Assembly: GCF_900094575.1 (NCBI RefSeq)
Contig: NZ_FMAE01000004.1
Location: forward strand, 1 to 64,000
Origin: Bradyrhizobium yuanmingense
Lineage (GTDB): Bacteria; Pseudomonadota; Alphaproteobacteria; Rhizobiales; Xanthobacteraceae
Length of the DNA: 64,000 nucleotides
Reading direction: 5' to 3'
Position 1 is the stretch's first letter. Each line of letters opens with the position of its first letter. A program made the translations under genes and the position numbers. Below, piece after piece: positions 43,184 to 51,836 of this stretch. The notes beneath the pieces were generated by a model. That model made no database searches and was not told the DNA's origin. It saw only the letters and a list, made by a program, of their open reading frames with translations.

Positions 43184-43954
43184 TCATGCGACCGACCAGC
43201 CGCCGTCGATTGGCAGGCTGGCGCCGGTGATGTCGTTTGCGGCGGGGCCGCAGAGAAAGACGACCATGGCCGCAACTGCGCCCATGTCGATGAAGCGGTG
43301 CGTCGGCTGGCGTTCGCCGAGATAGTCGCGCGTCACCTCGGCGACGGGACGGCCGCTGGTCTCCGCCATCCCCGCGATCTTGTTCAGGATCGCTGGCGTT
43401 GGCAGCGTGCCGGGGCAGAGCATGTTGCAGGTGATGCCGCTGCGCGCCGTTTCGATGGCGACGGCGCGGGTCATGCCTGCGATCGCCGTCTTGGTGGTGA
43501 CGTAGTCGATGCGGTCCTCGACCGCGCGGCTCGAATAGATCGAGCCCATGTTGATGATCCGGCCCCAGCCACGCTGCTTCATTGCCGGCAGAGCGAGCCG
43601 GATCAGGTGAAACGGCGCCGACAGATTGACGGCCAGCGCCTCGTCCCAGCGCTCCGGCGGGAACTGCTCGATCGCAGCGAAATGCCTGACAACCGCGTTG
43701 TTGACGAGAATATCGATGGCGCCGCAGCGGTCGAGTAGGTCGGCCATCATGGTGTCGATGGCGTCCCGCCGGGCCAGGTCGGCCGCGGCGGGGATGACCT
43801 CGACGCCGAAGCGGGTGCGGAGATCGTCCGCGGCCTGCTTCGGAGCAACGAGATCATGAAGGACAATATTGGCGCCCGCGCCGGCCAGGCCCTCGGCCAC
43901 GGCGAGGCCAAGGCCTGCCGTCGCACCGGTCACGAGCGCCCAATTGTCCTTCAT
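43184..43954 (-). CDS. Short-chain dehydrogenase/reductase, classical type
   Basis: 256 residues. Cofactor motif TGATAGLGLAVAE, NNAVVRHF, Ser in NMGSIYSS and catalytic YVTTK. The C-terminus ITGASLPIDGGWSVA is typical of 3-hydroxybutyrate-dehydrogenase-like SDRs. It oxidises or reduces a hydroxy/keto intermediate with NAD(P). It lies 15 bp downstream of the CMD-like gene and 22 bp upstream of the other SDR. Confidence 0.9.
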   Translation of the reverse strand: MKDNWALVTGATAGLGLAVAEGLAGAGANIVLHDLVAPKQAADDLRTRFGVEVIPAAADLARRDAIDTMMADLLDRCGAIDILVNNAVVRHFAAIEQFPPERWDEALAVNLSAPFHLIRLALPAMKQRGWGRIINMGSIYSSRAVEDRIDYVTTKTAIAGMTRAVAIETARSGITCNMLCPGTLPTPAILNKIAGMAETSGRPVAEVTRDYLGERQPTHRFIDMGAVAAMVVFLCGPAANDITGASLPIDGGWSVA

Positions 43955-43969
43955 CGCAGCTGCGCTCCG

Positions 43970-44350
43970 TTACTTCTTGTCGAGCTCGGCGAAGACTTCC
44001 TTCGCGTTCCGGAACGCGTCTACGCCCGCGGGCACGCCGCAATAGATCGCGACCTGCATGAAGACCTCGCGGATCTCCTCGCGGGTTGCGCCGTTGGCGA
44101 GCGCGCCGCGGACGTGGGTCTTGAGCTCGTGCGGCCGGTTGAGCGCGCAGAGCATCGCCAGATTGAGGAAGCTGCGGGTCTTCCGCGTCAGGCCTTCGCG
44201 GCCCCAGACGTAGCCCCAGCAATACTCCGTGGTGAGGTCCTGCATCGGCCGGTTGAAGTCGTCCGCGGATGCGATCGCCTCATCGACGAACTCGTTGCCG
44301 AGCACGCTCTTGCGAATTTCGAGACCGCGGTCGTAGGTCGCCTTGTCCAT
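43970..44350 (-). CDS. Carboxymuconolactone decarboxylase family protein
   Basis: 126 residues, the length of PcaC. Family motifs are TTEYCWGYVWGREGLTRKTR, NLAMLCALNRPHELKTHV and the C-terminal EVFMQVAIYCGVPAG with conserved Glu and Cys/Gly pattern. PcaC decarboxylates 4-carboxymuconolactone in the protocatechuate pathway, but no other pca genes are here, so the substrate may be a different lactone acid. It is paralogous to the gene at 54352 at the other end of block 3. Confidence 0.9.
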   Translation of the reverse strand: MDKATYDRGLEIRKSVLGNEFVDEAIASADDFNRPMQDLTTEYCWGYVWGREGLTRKTRSFLNLAMLCALNRPHELKTHVRGALANGATREEIREVFMQVAIYCGVPAGVDAFRNAKEVFAELDKK

Positions 44351-44403
44351 TCTGTTCTCCGTTTCTCCTTCGGGCGGTATCAGCTCTCAGCTCAGCTCTT
44401 ACC

Positions 44404-45630
44404 TTAGCTCTTGGGCCAGAATGGCTTTGCCAGCGCGAGCTCGGGCGGGAACACCGTCACCGGCACGCCGGATTGCCACTGCACGATGGTCATGCCGGCG
44501 CCGACGCGGCGGCCCTTCTCGTCGAACTTGATCTCGCCGAGCGGGTAATATTTCGAAGGACCTGCATCCATGGTGCGCAGGGCTTCGCCGACGGCGACGC
44601 GGTCCGCCTTGCCGGCTTTCTCCAGCGCGTCCTTGATCACCCACATGTCGCCATAGGTGGAGATCGCGTTCTGCGTCATCCAGGGCTCCTTGTAGCGGGT
44701 CTTCAATTCCGCGATCAGCGCCTCGTGGCCTTTGGCGCCCCAGCTCGCAACGCAGGTCAGGACCCCCTGGAGCAGTTCGGGGCTCACGGTCTGCAGCATG
44801 TCCGGCTCGGCGATGGCGATGCCGAACGAGATCGTGGGAATCTTGCCTTGACCGAGGCCGAACTCGTTCATCTTTTCGAGCAGGAGTTTTGCGTCCGAGA
44901 TCACCGTCGGGAGGAAGAAGAGCAGGTCGGGCTTTGCCGAACGGATCTTCTGCACCAGCGATGTCGCATCCGCCAGCGGCGGCGTGAACGTCTCGTCGAC
45001 TATCAGCTGCAGCTGGTTTTCCGCCAGCAGGCCTTCGCGCATCGATTTCGCCGAGGCGATCGACGCGGCCGTGTTGTCGGTGAGGATCGCGACCGTCTTC
45101 GGTCGCTTGCCGGACGCCGTCTCCGCCAGCTTGATGATCTGCGGCAAGGCCTGACGGGCCTGCGATCCTGCCGTGGCCGAGGTCTGGAACACGTATTTGA
45201 AGCCGCGATCGGTGATCAGGTCGGAATAGGAGAGGGTGAGGACGGGCAGGTTGGCACGTTCGGTGACCTCGGTCACCGCGAGCGTGAACGACGACAGGTA
45301 GGCGCCGCTCGCCGCGACCAGATCGCTCTCCTGCGCGACCATGCGCTGGGCTGCGTTCTTGGCCTTCTCGGTGGAGTCGCCGGAATCGAGCACCACGAGC
45401 TTCAGCTTGGCGCCGCCGAGCGCCTTGATGCCGCCTTGCGCGTTGATGTGCTCGACCGCCATCTCGGCGCCATGACGCATCACCGTGCCCGGGCGGGCGT
45501 ACATGCCGGAGATCGGCACCAGCAGGCCGACCCTCACTTCCGCAGGTTGCTGGGCCCAGGCGCGAGATGCGATCAGCGTGCCGGACGCGCCGGCAAGCAG
45601 CGTTCGTCGACTTAGCGTGAATTTACTCAT
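44404..45630 (-). CDS. Branched-chain-type ABC substrate-binding protein, tandem copy 2
   Basis: 408 residues from the ATG at 45630, which has GGGAGGAGG upstream. The N-terminus carries a Tat-like signal (LSRRTLLAGASGTLIASRAW), then VRVGLLVPISGMYARPGTV. It is strongly similar to the gene 32 bp upstream along its entire length (AAQRMVAQE-DLVAA-G-YLSSFTLAVTEVTER). Two such adjacent genes arose by tandem duplication and may bind different ligands for the same LivHMGF complex (46928-50332). Confidence 0.92.
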   Translation of the reverse strand: MSKFTLSRRTLLAGASGTLIASRAWAQQPAEVRVGLLVPISGMYARPGTVMRHGAEMAVEHINAQGGIKALGGAKLKLVVLDSGDSTEKAKNAAQRMVAQESDLVAASGAYLSSFTLAVTEVTERANLPVLTLSYSDLITDRGFKYVFQTSATAGSQARQALPQIIKLAETASGKRPKTVAILTDNTAASIASAKSMREGLLAENQLQLIVDETFTPPLADATSLVQKIRSAKPDLLFFLPTVISDAKLLLEKMNEFGLGQGKIPTISFGIAIAEPDMLQTVSPELLQGVLTCVASWGAKGHEALIAELKTRYKEPWMTQNAISTYGDMWVIKDALEKAGKADRVAVGEALRTMDAGPSKYYPLGEIKFDEKGRRVGAGMTIVQWQSGVPVTVFPPELALAKPFWPKS

Positions 45631-45662
45631 GACAATCCTCCTCCCTGAAAAATTGCGCGATG

Positions 45663-46895
45663 CTACTTTTTCGGCCAGAACGGCTGTGCCTGCGCGAGTT
45701 CGGGCGGATAGACGGTGACCGGAACGCCCGATTGCCATTGCACGATGACGACGCCGGCGCCGATCCTGCGGCCCTTCTCGTCGAACTTGAGCTGGCCGCC
45801 CGGATAATATTTCGACGGGCCGGCATCCATGGTGCGGAAGGCCTGCGCGACCGCATTGCGGTTGGCCTTGCCAGCTTTTTCCAAGGCTTCCTTCATCAGC
45901 CACATGTCGCCATAGGTCGAGATGACGTTCTGTGTCATCCAGGGCTCCTTGTATTTGGCCTTCAGCTCGGCGATCAGCGCCTCGTGACCCTTCGAGCCCC
46001 AGTTGGCGACGATAGTCATGATGCCCTGCACGGTCTCTGGGCTCACGCTCTGGAGCATGTCTGGTTCGGCGATGGTGATGCTGAAGGACACGGTCGGGAT
46101 CTTGCCCTGGCCGAGGCCGAACTCGCTGATCTTCTCGAGCCCGAGCTTGGCGTCCGACACCGCGTTCGGCATGAACAGCAGCAGGTCGGGCTTGGTCGAA
46201 CGAACCTTCTGAATCAGCGGCGTCGCATCCGACAGCGGCGGGGTCCAGACCTCCTCGACGACCAGCTGGAGGCCTTCCTGCGCGAACAGTCTTTCCTTCA
46301 GCGCCTTCGCGGTGGCAACCGAAGTCGCGGTGTTGTCCATCAGCATCGCGACGGTCTTCGGCTTCTTGCCGGAGGCGTTCTCGGCGAGCTTCATCAGAGT
46401 CGGCAGGCCGAGCTCGGACTGGCGGCTTGCGGTCGCGGCGGTCTGGAAGATGTATTTAAAGCCGCGATCGGTCAGAAGGTCCGAATAGGACAGAGTCAGC
46501 ACCGGCAGCTCGGCGCGCTCGGTCACCTCGGTGACCGCCAACGTGAAGGACGAGAGATAGGAGCCGGTTGCGGCGACCAGATCGGGCTCCTGCGCCACCA
46601 TGCGCTGCGCCGCGTTCTTGGCCTTCTCGGTGGTGTCGCCGCAGTCGATCACGACCAACTTCAGCTTGGCGCCGCCGAGCGCCTTGATGCCGCCTTGCGC
46701 ATTGATGTGCTCGATGCCCATCTCGGCGCCCATCTTCATCACCTGGCCGGGGCGGGTGTAGATGCCCGACAACGGCACGATGAGGCCGACCTTGATCTCG
46801 GCCGGCGTCTGCGCGTGCGCCACGCCGGCAAGCCCCACGGCGGCCGCGCCGGACAGCACGGTTCGGCGCGTGAGTCCGTTCGATGTCTTCTTCAT
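45663..46895 (-). CDS. Branched-chain-type ABC substrate-binding protein, tandem copy 1
   Basis: 410 residues. Tat-like signal (LTRRTVLSGAAAVGLAGVA) followed by IKVGLIVPLSGIYTRPGQV and the type I binding fold. Export of a binding protein through Tat is unusual but occurs in rhizobia. It shares most conserved blocks with the 44404 gene. It lies 32 bp downstream of the LivF gene and completes the importer of block 3. Confidence 0.92.
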   Translation of the reverse strand: MKKTSNGLTRRTVLSGAAAVGLAGVAHAQTPAEIKVGLIVPLSGIYTRPGQVMKMGAEMGIEHINAQGGIKALGGAKLKLVVIDCGDTTEKAKNAAQRMVAQEPDLVAATGSYLSSFTLAVTEVTERAELPVLTLSYSDLLTDRGFKYIFQTAATASRQSELGLPTLMKLAENASGKKPKTVAMLMDNTATSVATAKALKERLFAQEGLQLVVEEVWTPPLSDATPLIQKVRSTKPDLLLFMPNAVSDAKLGLEKISEFGLGQGKIPTVSFSITIAEPDMLQSVSPETVQGIMTIVANWGSKGHEALIAELKAKYKEPWMTQNVISTYGDMWLMKEALEKAGKANRNAVAQAFRTMDAGPSKYYPGGQLKFDEKGRRIGAGVVIVQWQSGVPVTVYPPELAQAQPFWPKK

Positions 46896-46927
46896 TGTTT
46901 TCTCTCCCTAGTCATTTGTTCTTGTCG

Positions 46928-47635
46928 TCACATGCCAAGATAGGCCTTGCGCACGCGATCGTCCGCGCGCAGCGTGTCGTTGTTGCCCTCGAGCACGACG
47001 CGCCCGGCTTCGAGGACGTAGCCATGATCCGCCGATTCCAGCGCTTCGGCGACGCGCTGCTCGACCAGCAGCATGGTCAGGCCGGATTGACGGCGGATCT
47101 CGATCAGGCGCTCGAAGATGAAGTCGGCGGTCGAAGGCGCCAGCCCCATCGAGGGCTCGTCGAGCATCAACAGCTTCGGCGAGGAGGCGAGGCCGCGGCC
47201 GATCGCGAGCATCTGCTGCTGGCCACCGGACATCGTGCCTGCGAACTGGTTGCGGCGTTCCTTCAGCACCGGTAGCCACTCGAAGATGCGCTCGATGTTG
47301 CTCTGCCAGTCGCGCCGGCCGCTCTCCGTCATCGCGCCCATTTCCAGGTTCTCCATCACGGTGAGAGACGGGAAGACCTGTCGGCCCTCGGGAACGTGGG
47401 CGATGCCGAGATGGGGGCGCTGCGGCGGCGGCACGGCGAGCAGATCGACGCCGTCGAAGGTGATGGCCCCGCCGCTCGGCTTGACGATGCCGGAGATCGT
47501 CTTGAAAAGCGTGGTCTTGCCGGCGCCGTTTGGTCCGACGATCGCGACAAACTCGCCGGCGCCGACATTGATCGAGATGTCGTTCAGGACGGGCTTGGCG
47601 GAATAGCCCGCACTCAATCCCTCAATTCGCAGCAT
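46928..47635 (-). CDS. ABC importer ATPase, LivF type (block 3)
   Basis: 235 residues. Walker A GPNGAGKTT, signature MSGGQQQMLAIGRGLASS, Walker B LLMLDEPSMGLAP. It overlaps the end of the LivM-LivG fusion gene by 14 bp. It powers the channel together with the ATPase half of the fusion protein. Confidence 0.93.
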   Translation of the reverse strand: MLRIEGLSAGYSAKPVLNDISINVGAGEFVAIVGPNGAGKTTLFKTISGIVKPSGGAITFDGVDLLAVPPPQRPHLGIAHVPEGRQVFPSLTVMENLEMGAMTESGRRDWQSNIERIFEWLPVLKERRNQFAGTMSGGQQQMLAIGRGLASSPKLLMLDEPSMGLAPSTADFIFERLIEIRRQSGLTMLLVEQRVAEALESADHGYVLEAGRVVLEGNNDTLRADDRVRKAYLGM

Positions 47636-49394
47636 GGCCCACCCATTTCTTGCCGAGATAGGCCTCGATCACGCGATTGTCGCGCGTCACCACTTCCGGC
47701 AGGCCTTCGGTGATGACGGCGCCGTGGTCGAGCACGACGAACCTGTCGACCAAGCGGACCATCGCCTGCATCGTGTGCTCGATGATCGCGATGGTCGTGC
47801 CGTCGCGCGCGAGCTGCTGGATCACTGCGACGACCTCATCGGCCTCGCCGTGGCCAAGGCCCGCGAGCGTCTCGTCGAGCAGCAGGATGCGCGGCTGGCC
47901 GGCGATGGCGCGGGCAAGTTCCATCAGCCGCAGCTCCTTCGTCGAAAGCTCGCCGGCCAGGCGGTCGGCGACGGCAGAGAGCCCGACACGGGCGACCGCG
48001 TCGGAAGCGAGCTTGCGCGCCACCTCGTCGGATCGCGCGCGCACATAGGCGCCGACCACGACATTGTCGAGGATCGACATGCGCAGGAACGGCCGCATGA
48101 CCTGGAAGGTGCGGCCGATGCCGGCTTCACAGATCACGTGCGGCCGTTGACCGGACATGTTGCGGCCGCCGATCAAGACTTCCCCCTCGCTCGGCTTCAG
48201 GAAGCCGTTGAGGAGATTAAATAGCGTCGTCTTGCCGGCGCCGTTGGGCCCAATGATGCCGAGGATTTCGTTCTGGTGCAGCTTGAAGCTGACATTCTGC
48301 ACCGCCTTGAGACCGCCGAACGAACGCGAGAGGTTCTTGACCTCGAGCATGATCTCGCCGGTGGCCGCACGCTGCTGCGAGGCGGGCTTCAGCGCGGTGA
48401 CGTTGGCGACCGCTGTTTCGGGGACGTCAGCTGCAGCCGCCTTCGGCGCCTTCCGCTTGCGCAACAGATCGCGCAGCTTCCAGAACAGACCCTCCGGCGC
48501 CAGCAGAATGACGCAGACGATGGCGAAGCCGAAGATGACGCCCTGGATGCCGGGGAAGCGGTCGCCGGCCTCGGCATGCAGGACCTCGGCGAGCGGAATC
48601 AGGATCACCGAGCCGATCACCGGGCCCCAGACCGTGCCGACGCCGCCGAACATGGCGACGGTCAGTGCTTGGGCCGACACCAGCATGCCGAACACCGATT
48701 GCGGCGTCACGACCAGCAGCACCTGGGCGTAGAAGCCGCCGATAGTGGCGGCGATAGCGCCGCTCAACGTGATCGCGCGCAGCTTCCAGGCGAGCGTGTT
48801 GATGCCAGCCGCCTCGGCCGCGGCCTCGTTCTGCTTGATAGCGAGCAGCGCCATGCCGAAGCGGGAACGCTCGATCACTTGCGTCAGCACGATGGTCGCC
48901 AGCATGATCGCGAGCCCCAGCAGCGTGTAGATGTGCGGGTCGGAGAACTGCATGTAGGCGATCGGCGCATTGCGCTTGATCGGAAGCGTCACCTCCTGAA
49001 AGCCGAGCCACTCGAACACGTAGAGGATGGCGAGCGGGTAGGCGAGCATCGCCAGGGCGAAGTAGTGGCCCTGGAGGCGGAAGGTCGGAAATCCGATCAG
49101 GAGCCCGGCGATGCCGCCGAGCACGGCTGCGACGGGGATCAGCAGCCAGGGGGAGATGTCGAAGTAGATTTGTCCGAGCGCAGTCGCATAGGCTCCGATG
49201 CCGAAGAATGCGGCGTGGCCGAAGGAGATCAATCCCGTGTAGCCGCTGAGCAGGTTCCAGGACAGGCCGAACACCGCCCACACCGGCACCAGCGTCAGGA
49301 TCAGCTGGTAATAGGAATTGGTCACGCCGAGCGAGAGCGCGGCATAGGCGAGGGTGAACAGCAGGGGGGGCAGAAAGGAGCGCGTCCGGAGCAT
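47622..49394 (-). CDS. LivM permease-LivG ATPase fusion protein
   Basis: 590 residues in one frame from the ATG at 49394. Residues 1-310 are a LivM permease (LSWNLLSGYTGLISFGHAAF; RSRFGMALLAIKQNEAAAEA). A charged, Ala-rich linker (about 310-348) follows, then a LivG ATPase from about 349: Walker A GPNGAGKTT at 382-390, signature-like LSTKELRLMELARA and Walker B LLLDETLAGL, where Thr replaces the usual Pro. Fusing channel and motor fixes their 1:1 stoichiometry. The upstream gene (49397) ends 2 bp before it. Confidence 0.93.
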   Translation of the reverse strand: MLRTRSFLPPLLFTLAYAALSLGVTNSYYQLILTLVPVWAVFGLSWNLLSGYTGLISFGHAAFFGIGAYATALGQIYFDISPWLLIPVAAVLGGIAGLLIGFPTFRLQGHYFALAMLAYPLAILYVFEWLGFQEVTLPIKRNAPIAYMQFSDPHIYTLLGLAIMLATIVLTQVIERSRFGMALLAIKQNEAAAEAAGINTLAWKLRAITLSGAIAATIGGFYAQVLLVVTPQSVFGMLVSAQALTVAMFGGVGTVWGPVIGSVILIPLAEVLHAEAGDRFPGIQGVIFGFAIVCVILLAPEGLFWKLRDLLRKRKAPKAAAADVPETAVANVTALKPASQQRAATGEIMLEVKNLSRSFGGLKAVQNVSFKLHQNEILGIIGPNGAGKTTLFNLLNGFLKPSEGEVLIGGRNMSGQRPHVICEAGIGRTFQVMRPFLRMSILDNVVVGAYVRARSDEVARKLASDAVARVGLSAVADRLAGELSTKELRLMELARAIAGQPRILLLDETLAGLGHGEADEVVAVIQQLARDGTTIAIIEHTMQAMVRLVDRFVVLDHGAVITEGLPEVVTRDNRVIEAYLGKKWVGHAAN

Positions 49395-49396
49395 CG

Positions 49397-50332
49397 TCAC
49401 GTCCTCTCCACCATCCGTCCGAAGAAGCCTTGCGGACGGAAGAAGATGATGAGGAGGAAGACTGCGAAGATCGCTGCGTTCTGCAGCTGCGTCGGCAGGA
49501 TCAGCGTCGACATCTGCTGCACCAGGCCGATGGTCATGCCGCCCCAGAACGCGCCGATGATGCTGCCCATGCCGCCGAGCACGACGCCCGCATACATGAC
49601 GATGACGTATTCGAGGCCGACGAACGGGTGGAACGGATAGTTGGTGGCAAGCAGGCCGCCGGCGATCGCCGTGATGCCGCAGCCGAGCGCGAAGGCGGTG
49701 CGGTGCGCCCGGTCGACGTCGATGCCCATATAGGTCGCGGCGGTCGGATTGTCGGCGGCCGCCCGTAACGACTTGCCGATCCGCGTCCGCGTGATCAGCA
49801 GCGAAAGCAGGATCATCATGACCAGCGAAACGATCATGTCGATGCTGCGCGCCTTGTTGAGGAAGATGCTCATGTCGAAGAAAGGGCCGAGCTCCCAGGC
49901 CGAGCTCGACAGCGGCGTGCGGATCGAGGCCAGCACCGATCCGAAGACGAGCAAGCCACCGTTCTGCAGGATCAGCGCTATGCCGAGCGTCAGGATGAGC
50001 TGGGCGTAGTGGCCTTCGCCTTCCAGCGAAGCGGTGCGCGTCCCTGAAACGTGCGAGATCAGTGTCCGGTGGACGAAGTAGCCGAATACAGCGAGGACGG
50101 GGCCGGCTAGCAGGATAGCGACGAATGGTCCTACGGCATTGCCAAAGAACGATTGAACGCCGGCGGCGGTGAATAGATAAAAGGCGGTGTACATGCCGAG
50201 CATCATGAAATCGCCATGGGCGAAGTTGATGACGCGCATGACGCCGAAGATCAGGCCGAGCCCGACGCACATAAGCCCGTAGACGGCGCCGATCAGAAGG
50301 CCCGCGGCGAGCGCTTGCAGGAATCCCTCCAT
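49397..50332 (-). CDS. ABC importer permease, LivH type (block 3)
   Basis: 311 residues from the ATG at 50332, which has GGAGGCGGGG upstream. Multiple membrane segments; LivH motifs GLGLIFGVMRVINFAHGDFM near 24-43 and YAGVVLGGMGSIIGAFWGG near the end. The open frame extends to 50536 but overlaps the MmgE/PrpD gene. It forms the channel with the LivM half of the fusion at 47622. Confidence 0.92.
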   Translation of the reverse strand: MEGFLQALAAGLLIGAVYGLMCVGLGLIFGVMRVINFAHGDFMMLGMYTAFYLFTAAGVQSFFGNAVGPFVAILLAGPVLAVFGYFVHRTLISHVSGTRTASLEGEGHYAQLILTLGIALILQNGGLLVFGSVLASIRTPLSSSAWELGPFFDMSIFLNKARSIDMIVSLVMMILLSLLITRTRIGKSLRAAADNPTAATYMGIDVDRAHRTAFALGCGITAIAGGLLATNYPFHPFVGLEYVIVMYAGVVLGGMGSIIGAFWGGMTIGLVQQMSTLILPTQLQNAAIFAVFLLIIFFRPQGFFGRMVERT

Positions 50333-50411
50333 CAGCCCCGCCTCCGCGCGGCTGACGAACTTAAGCAGGTCTCGAAATCGACCATGTTTCCCCCGTACTC
50401 TCCGGCACTTC

Positions 50412-51812
50412 TTATGATGCCGATCGTAAAACCCGTTCCGCCGTGTCCAGGCGGCATTGCGCTGCGATCTCGCCGGCATTGTCGAGCCGGTCACTGTTCT
50501 CGATGAGTTGCTCCAGCCTGTGCGCGCGGGCCTCACCGAGGACTGCGCAACTGGCAGCGCGGAAGCGCGCGCGAATATCAGATGGTGTTGCGGCTATGAC
50601 GTCGGGCAACGTGTGCTGGATGGTCCGGCCGCTCCGCAGATGCACGGTCACATCCGCGCCCTGCTTGCCAGGGAAGGCGGCGGTGAAGCCGGCATCTGCC
50701 TCGAGGTCCGTGACCGAAACCAGGCGGATGATGTCGGCATTGCCGAGCTCGGCGTAGTTCTCTTCCTCAATCTCGCCCCGGGCCAGCGTCGCCGCGACGC
50801 TGAAGGGAATGCTCATCTTGGCCTGGAGCGCGTTCCGGTAAGGCCCCAGGGAGTCGCAGCCCGGATAGCGAACCGCAGCATCGGGGGCGCGAATGACGAC
50901 GCGATCGATCTCGTCGGTGCCGACGAGCTCGTGCGAGACACGGAGCGCAGCTTGAGCGGCGGTTTGCGCGAAATTGCAGGCCGGAACCGGCTTGTTGTAC
51001 ACGGCCATGATCTCGCACTCTCCGCCAGGGAAGATCGCGATGCTGTCGGGTGCGGCTTGGCGACGATAGGCGGCGAACAGGCCTGCCTCGCCTTCGAGGA
51101 TGGTTTCGGAGCCGAAGGCGCCGGCTGTGGCCAGACCGATCGCCTTGATCGCGTTGCTGGCGGCAAAGCCCGGATGGAAATACATGTCGGAGCCGCCGGC
51201 ATGCGGCCACTCGTTGAGACCGCTGGACGTATTGGCCGCGATCGCCATGGCGCTGGTCGCCTGGTCCTCGGAAAGGCGGAGCGCGAAACTTCCCGCGAGC
51301 GCCGCGCCCAGAGGAGCCACGACGCCGGTCGGGCGATAGAGCCGCGCAAGGTCGGAGGTCAGAAGCGCGCGGCCGATCCGCGCGCCGGTCTCATAGCCGA
51401 TGATGGCGGCCGCGAGTAGCCTCGCGCCGGACAGCGGCGCCTGTTCCGACAGCGCGAGCAGCGCCGGCCAGATCACCACGCCGTGGTGCGCGATGCTGGC
51501 CGCGTGCATGTCTTCCCGCACGAGGCCGTGCCCCATCACGGCGTTGCTGAATGCCGCGTCCGCCGGCGAGGAGAGTTGCGAGGTCCCGATGATGGTCGCG
51601 CCGCCGCCGTCATGCGCGATCTGAATCGCCTGACGGCTCCAGGGATGCTGACCTGCCTCGAACGCACAGGACAGGAAGTCCAGCAGGCAGAGCTTGGCCT
51701 TGGCGACGACTTCGGGCCCGAAATCGCCGAGATCGACGGCGAGTGCGCTCCGCGCCATCTGGCGCGCGAGCGATGCCTTGCCGGATCTGGTCGGGCCGTT
51801 CGTCATTGCCAC
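50412..51812 (-). CDS. MmgE/PrpD family protein
   Basis: 466 residues. Family features: SCAFEAGQHPWSRQ near the N-terminus, ADAAFSNAVMGHGLVRED, and GLNEWPHAGGSDMYFHPGFA in the central region, followed by the small C-terminal alpha/beta domain. PrpD is 2-methylcitrate dehydratase; cis-aconitate decarboxylase (itaconate-forming) and iminodisuccinate epimerase share the fold. It lies 24 bp downstream of the dehydrogenase gene. A second, divergent PrpD-type gene starts at 52955. Lyase, decarboxylase or isomerase activity on a small polyacid is inferred. Confidence 0.9.
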   Translation of the reverse strand: MAMTNGPTRSGKASLARQMARSALAVDLGDFGPEVVAKAKLCLLDFLSCAFEAGQHPWSRQAIQIAHDGGGATIIGTSQLSSPADAAFSNAVMGHGLVREDMHAASIAHHGVVIWPALLALSEQAPLSGARLLAAAIIGYETGARIGRALLTSDLARLYRPTGVVAPLGAALAGSFALRLSEDQATSAMAIAANTSSGLNEWPHAGGSDMYFHPGFAASNAIKAIGLATAGAFGSETILEGEAGLFAAYRRQAAPDSIAIFPGGECEIMAVYNKPVPACNFAQTAAQAALRVSHELVGTDEIDRVVIRAPDAAVRYPGCDSLGPYRNALQAKMSIPFSVAATLARGEIEEENYAELGNADIIRLVSVTDLEADAGFTAAFPGKQGADVTVHLRSGRTIQHTLPDVIAATPSDIRARFRAASCAVLGEARAHRLEQLIENSDRLDNAGEIAAQCRLDTAERVLRSAS

Positions 51813-51836
51813 GTGCTCTCCCCAAGACTCGCGCGC

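Noticed and set aside
43970..44350. Assignment as pcaC of the protocatechuate pathway
   Set aside because: No other pca gene is present and the family includes many proteins of different function.
44370..44400. AGCTC-rich microrepeat before the CMD-like gene
   Set aside because: A short irregular run of AGCTC/AGCTCT without symmetry or a second copy; it may be chance.
48276..49640. Plus-strand open frame of 454 codons
   Set aside because: Shadow of the LivM-LivG fusion and LivH genes; repetitive Gln/Arg/Asp composition with no domain.
49395..50270. Extension of the LivM-LivG fusion frame upstream to 50270
   Set aside because: This part is the out-of-frame shadow of LivH (Arg/His/Asp-rich); the fusion starts at the ATG at 49394.
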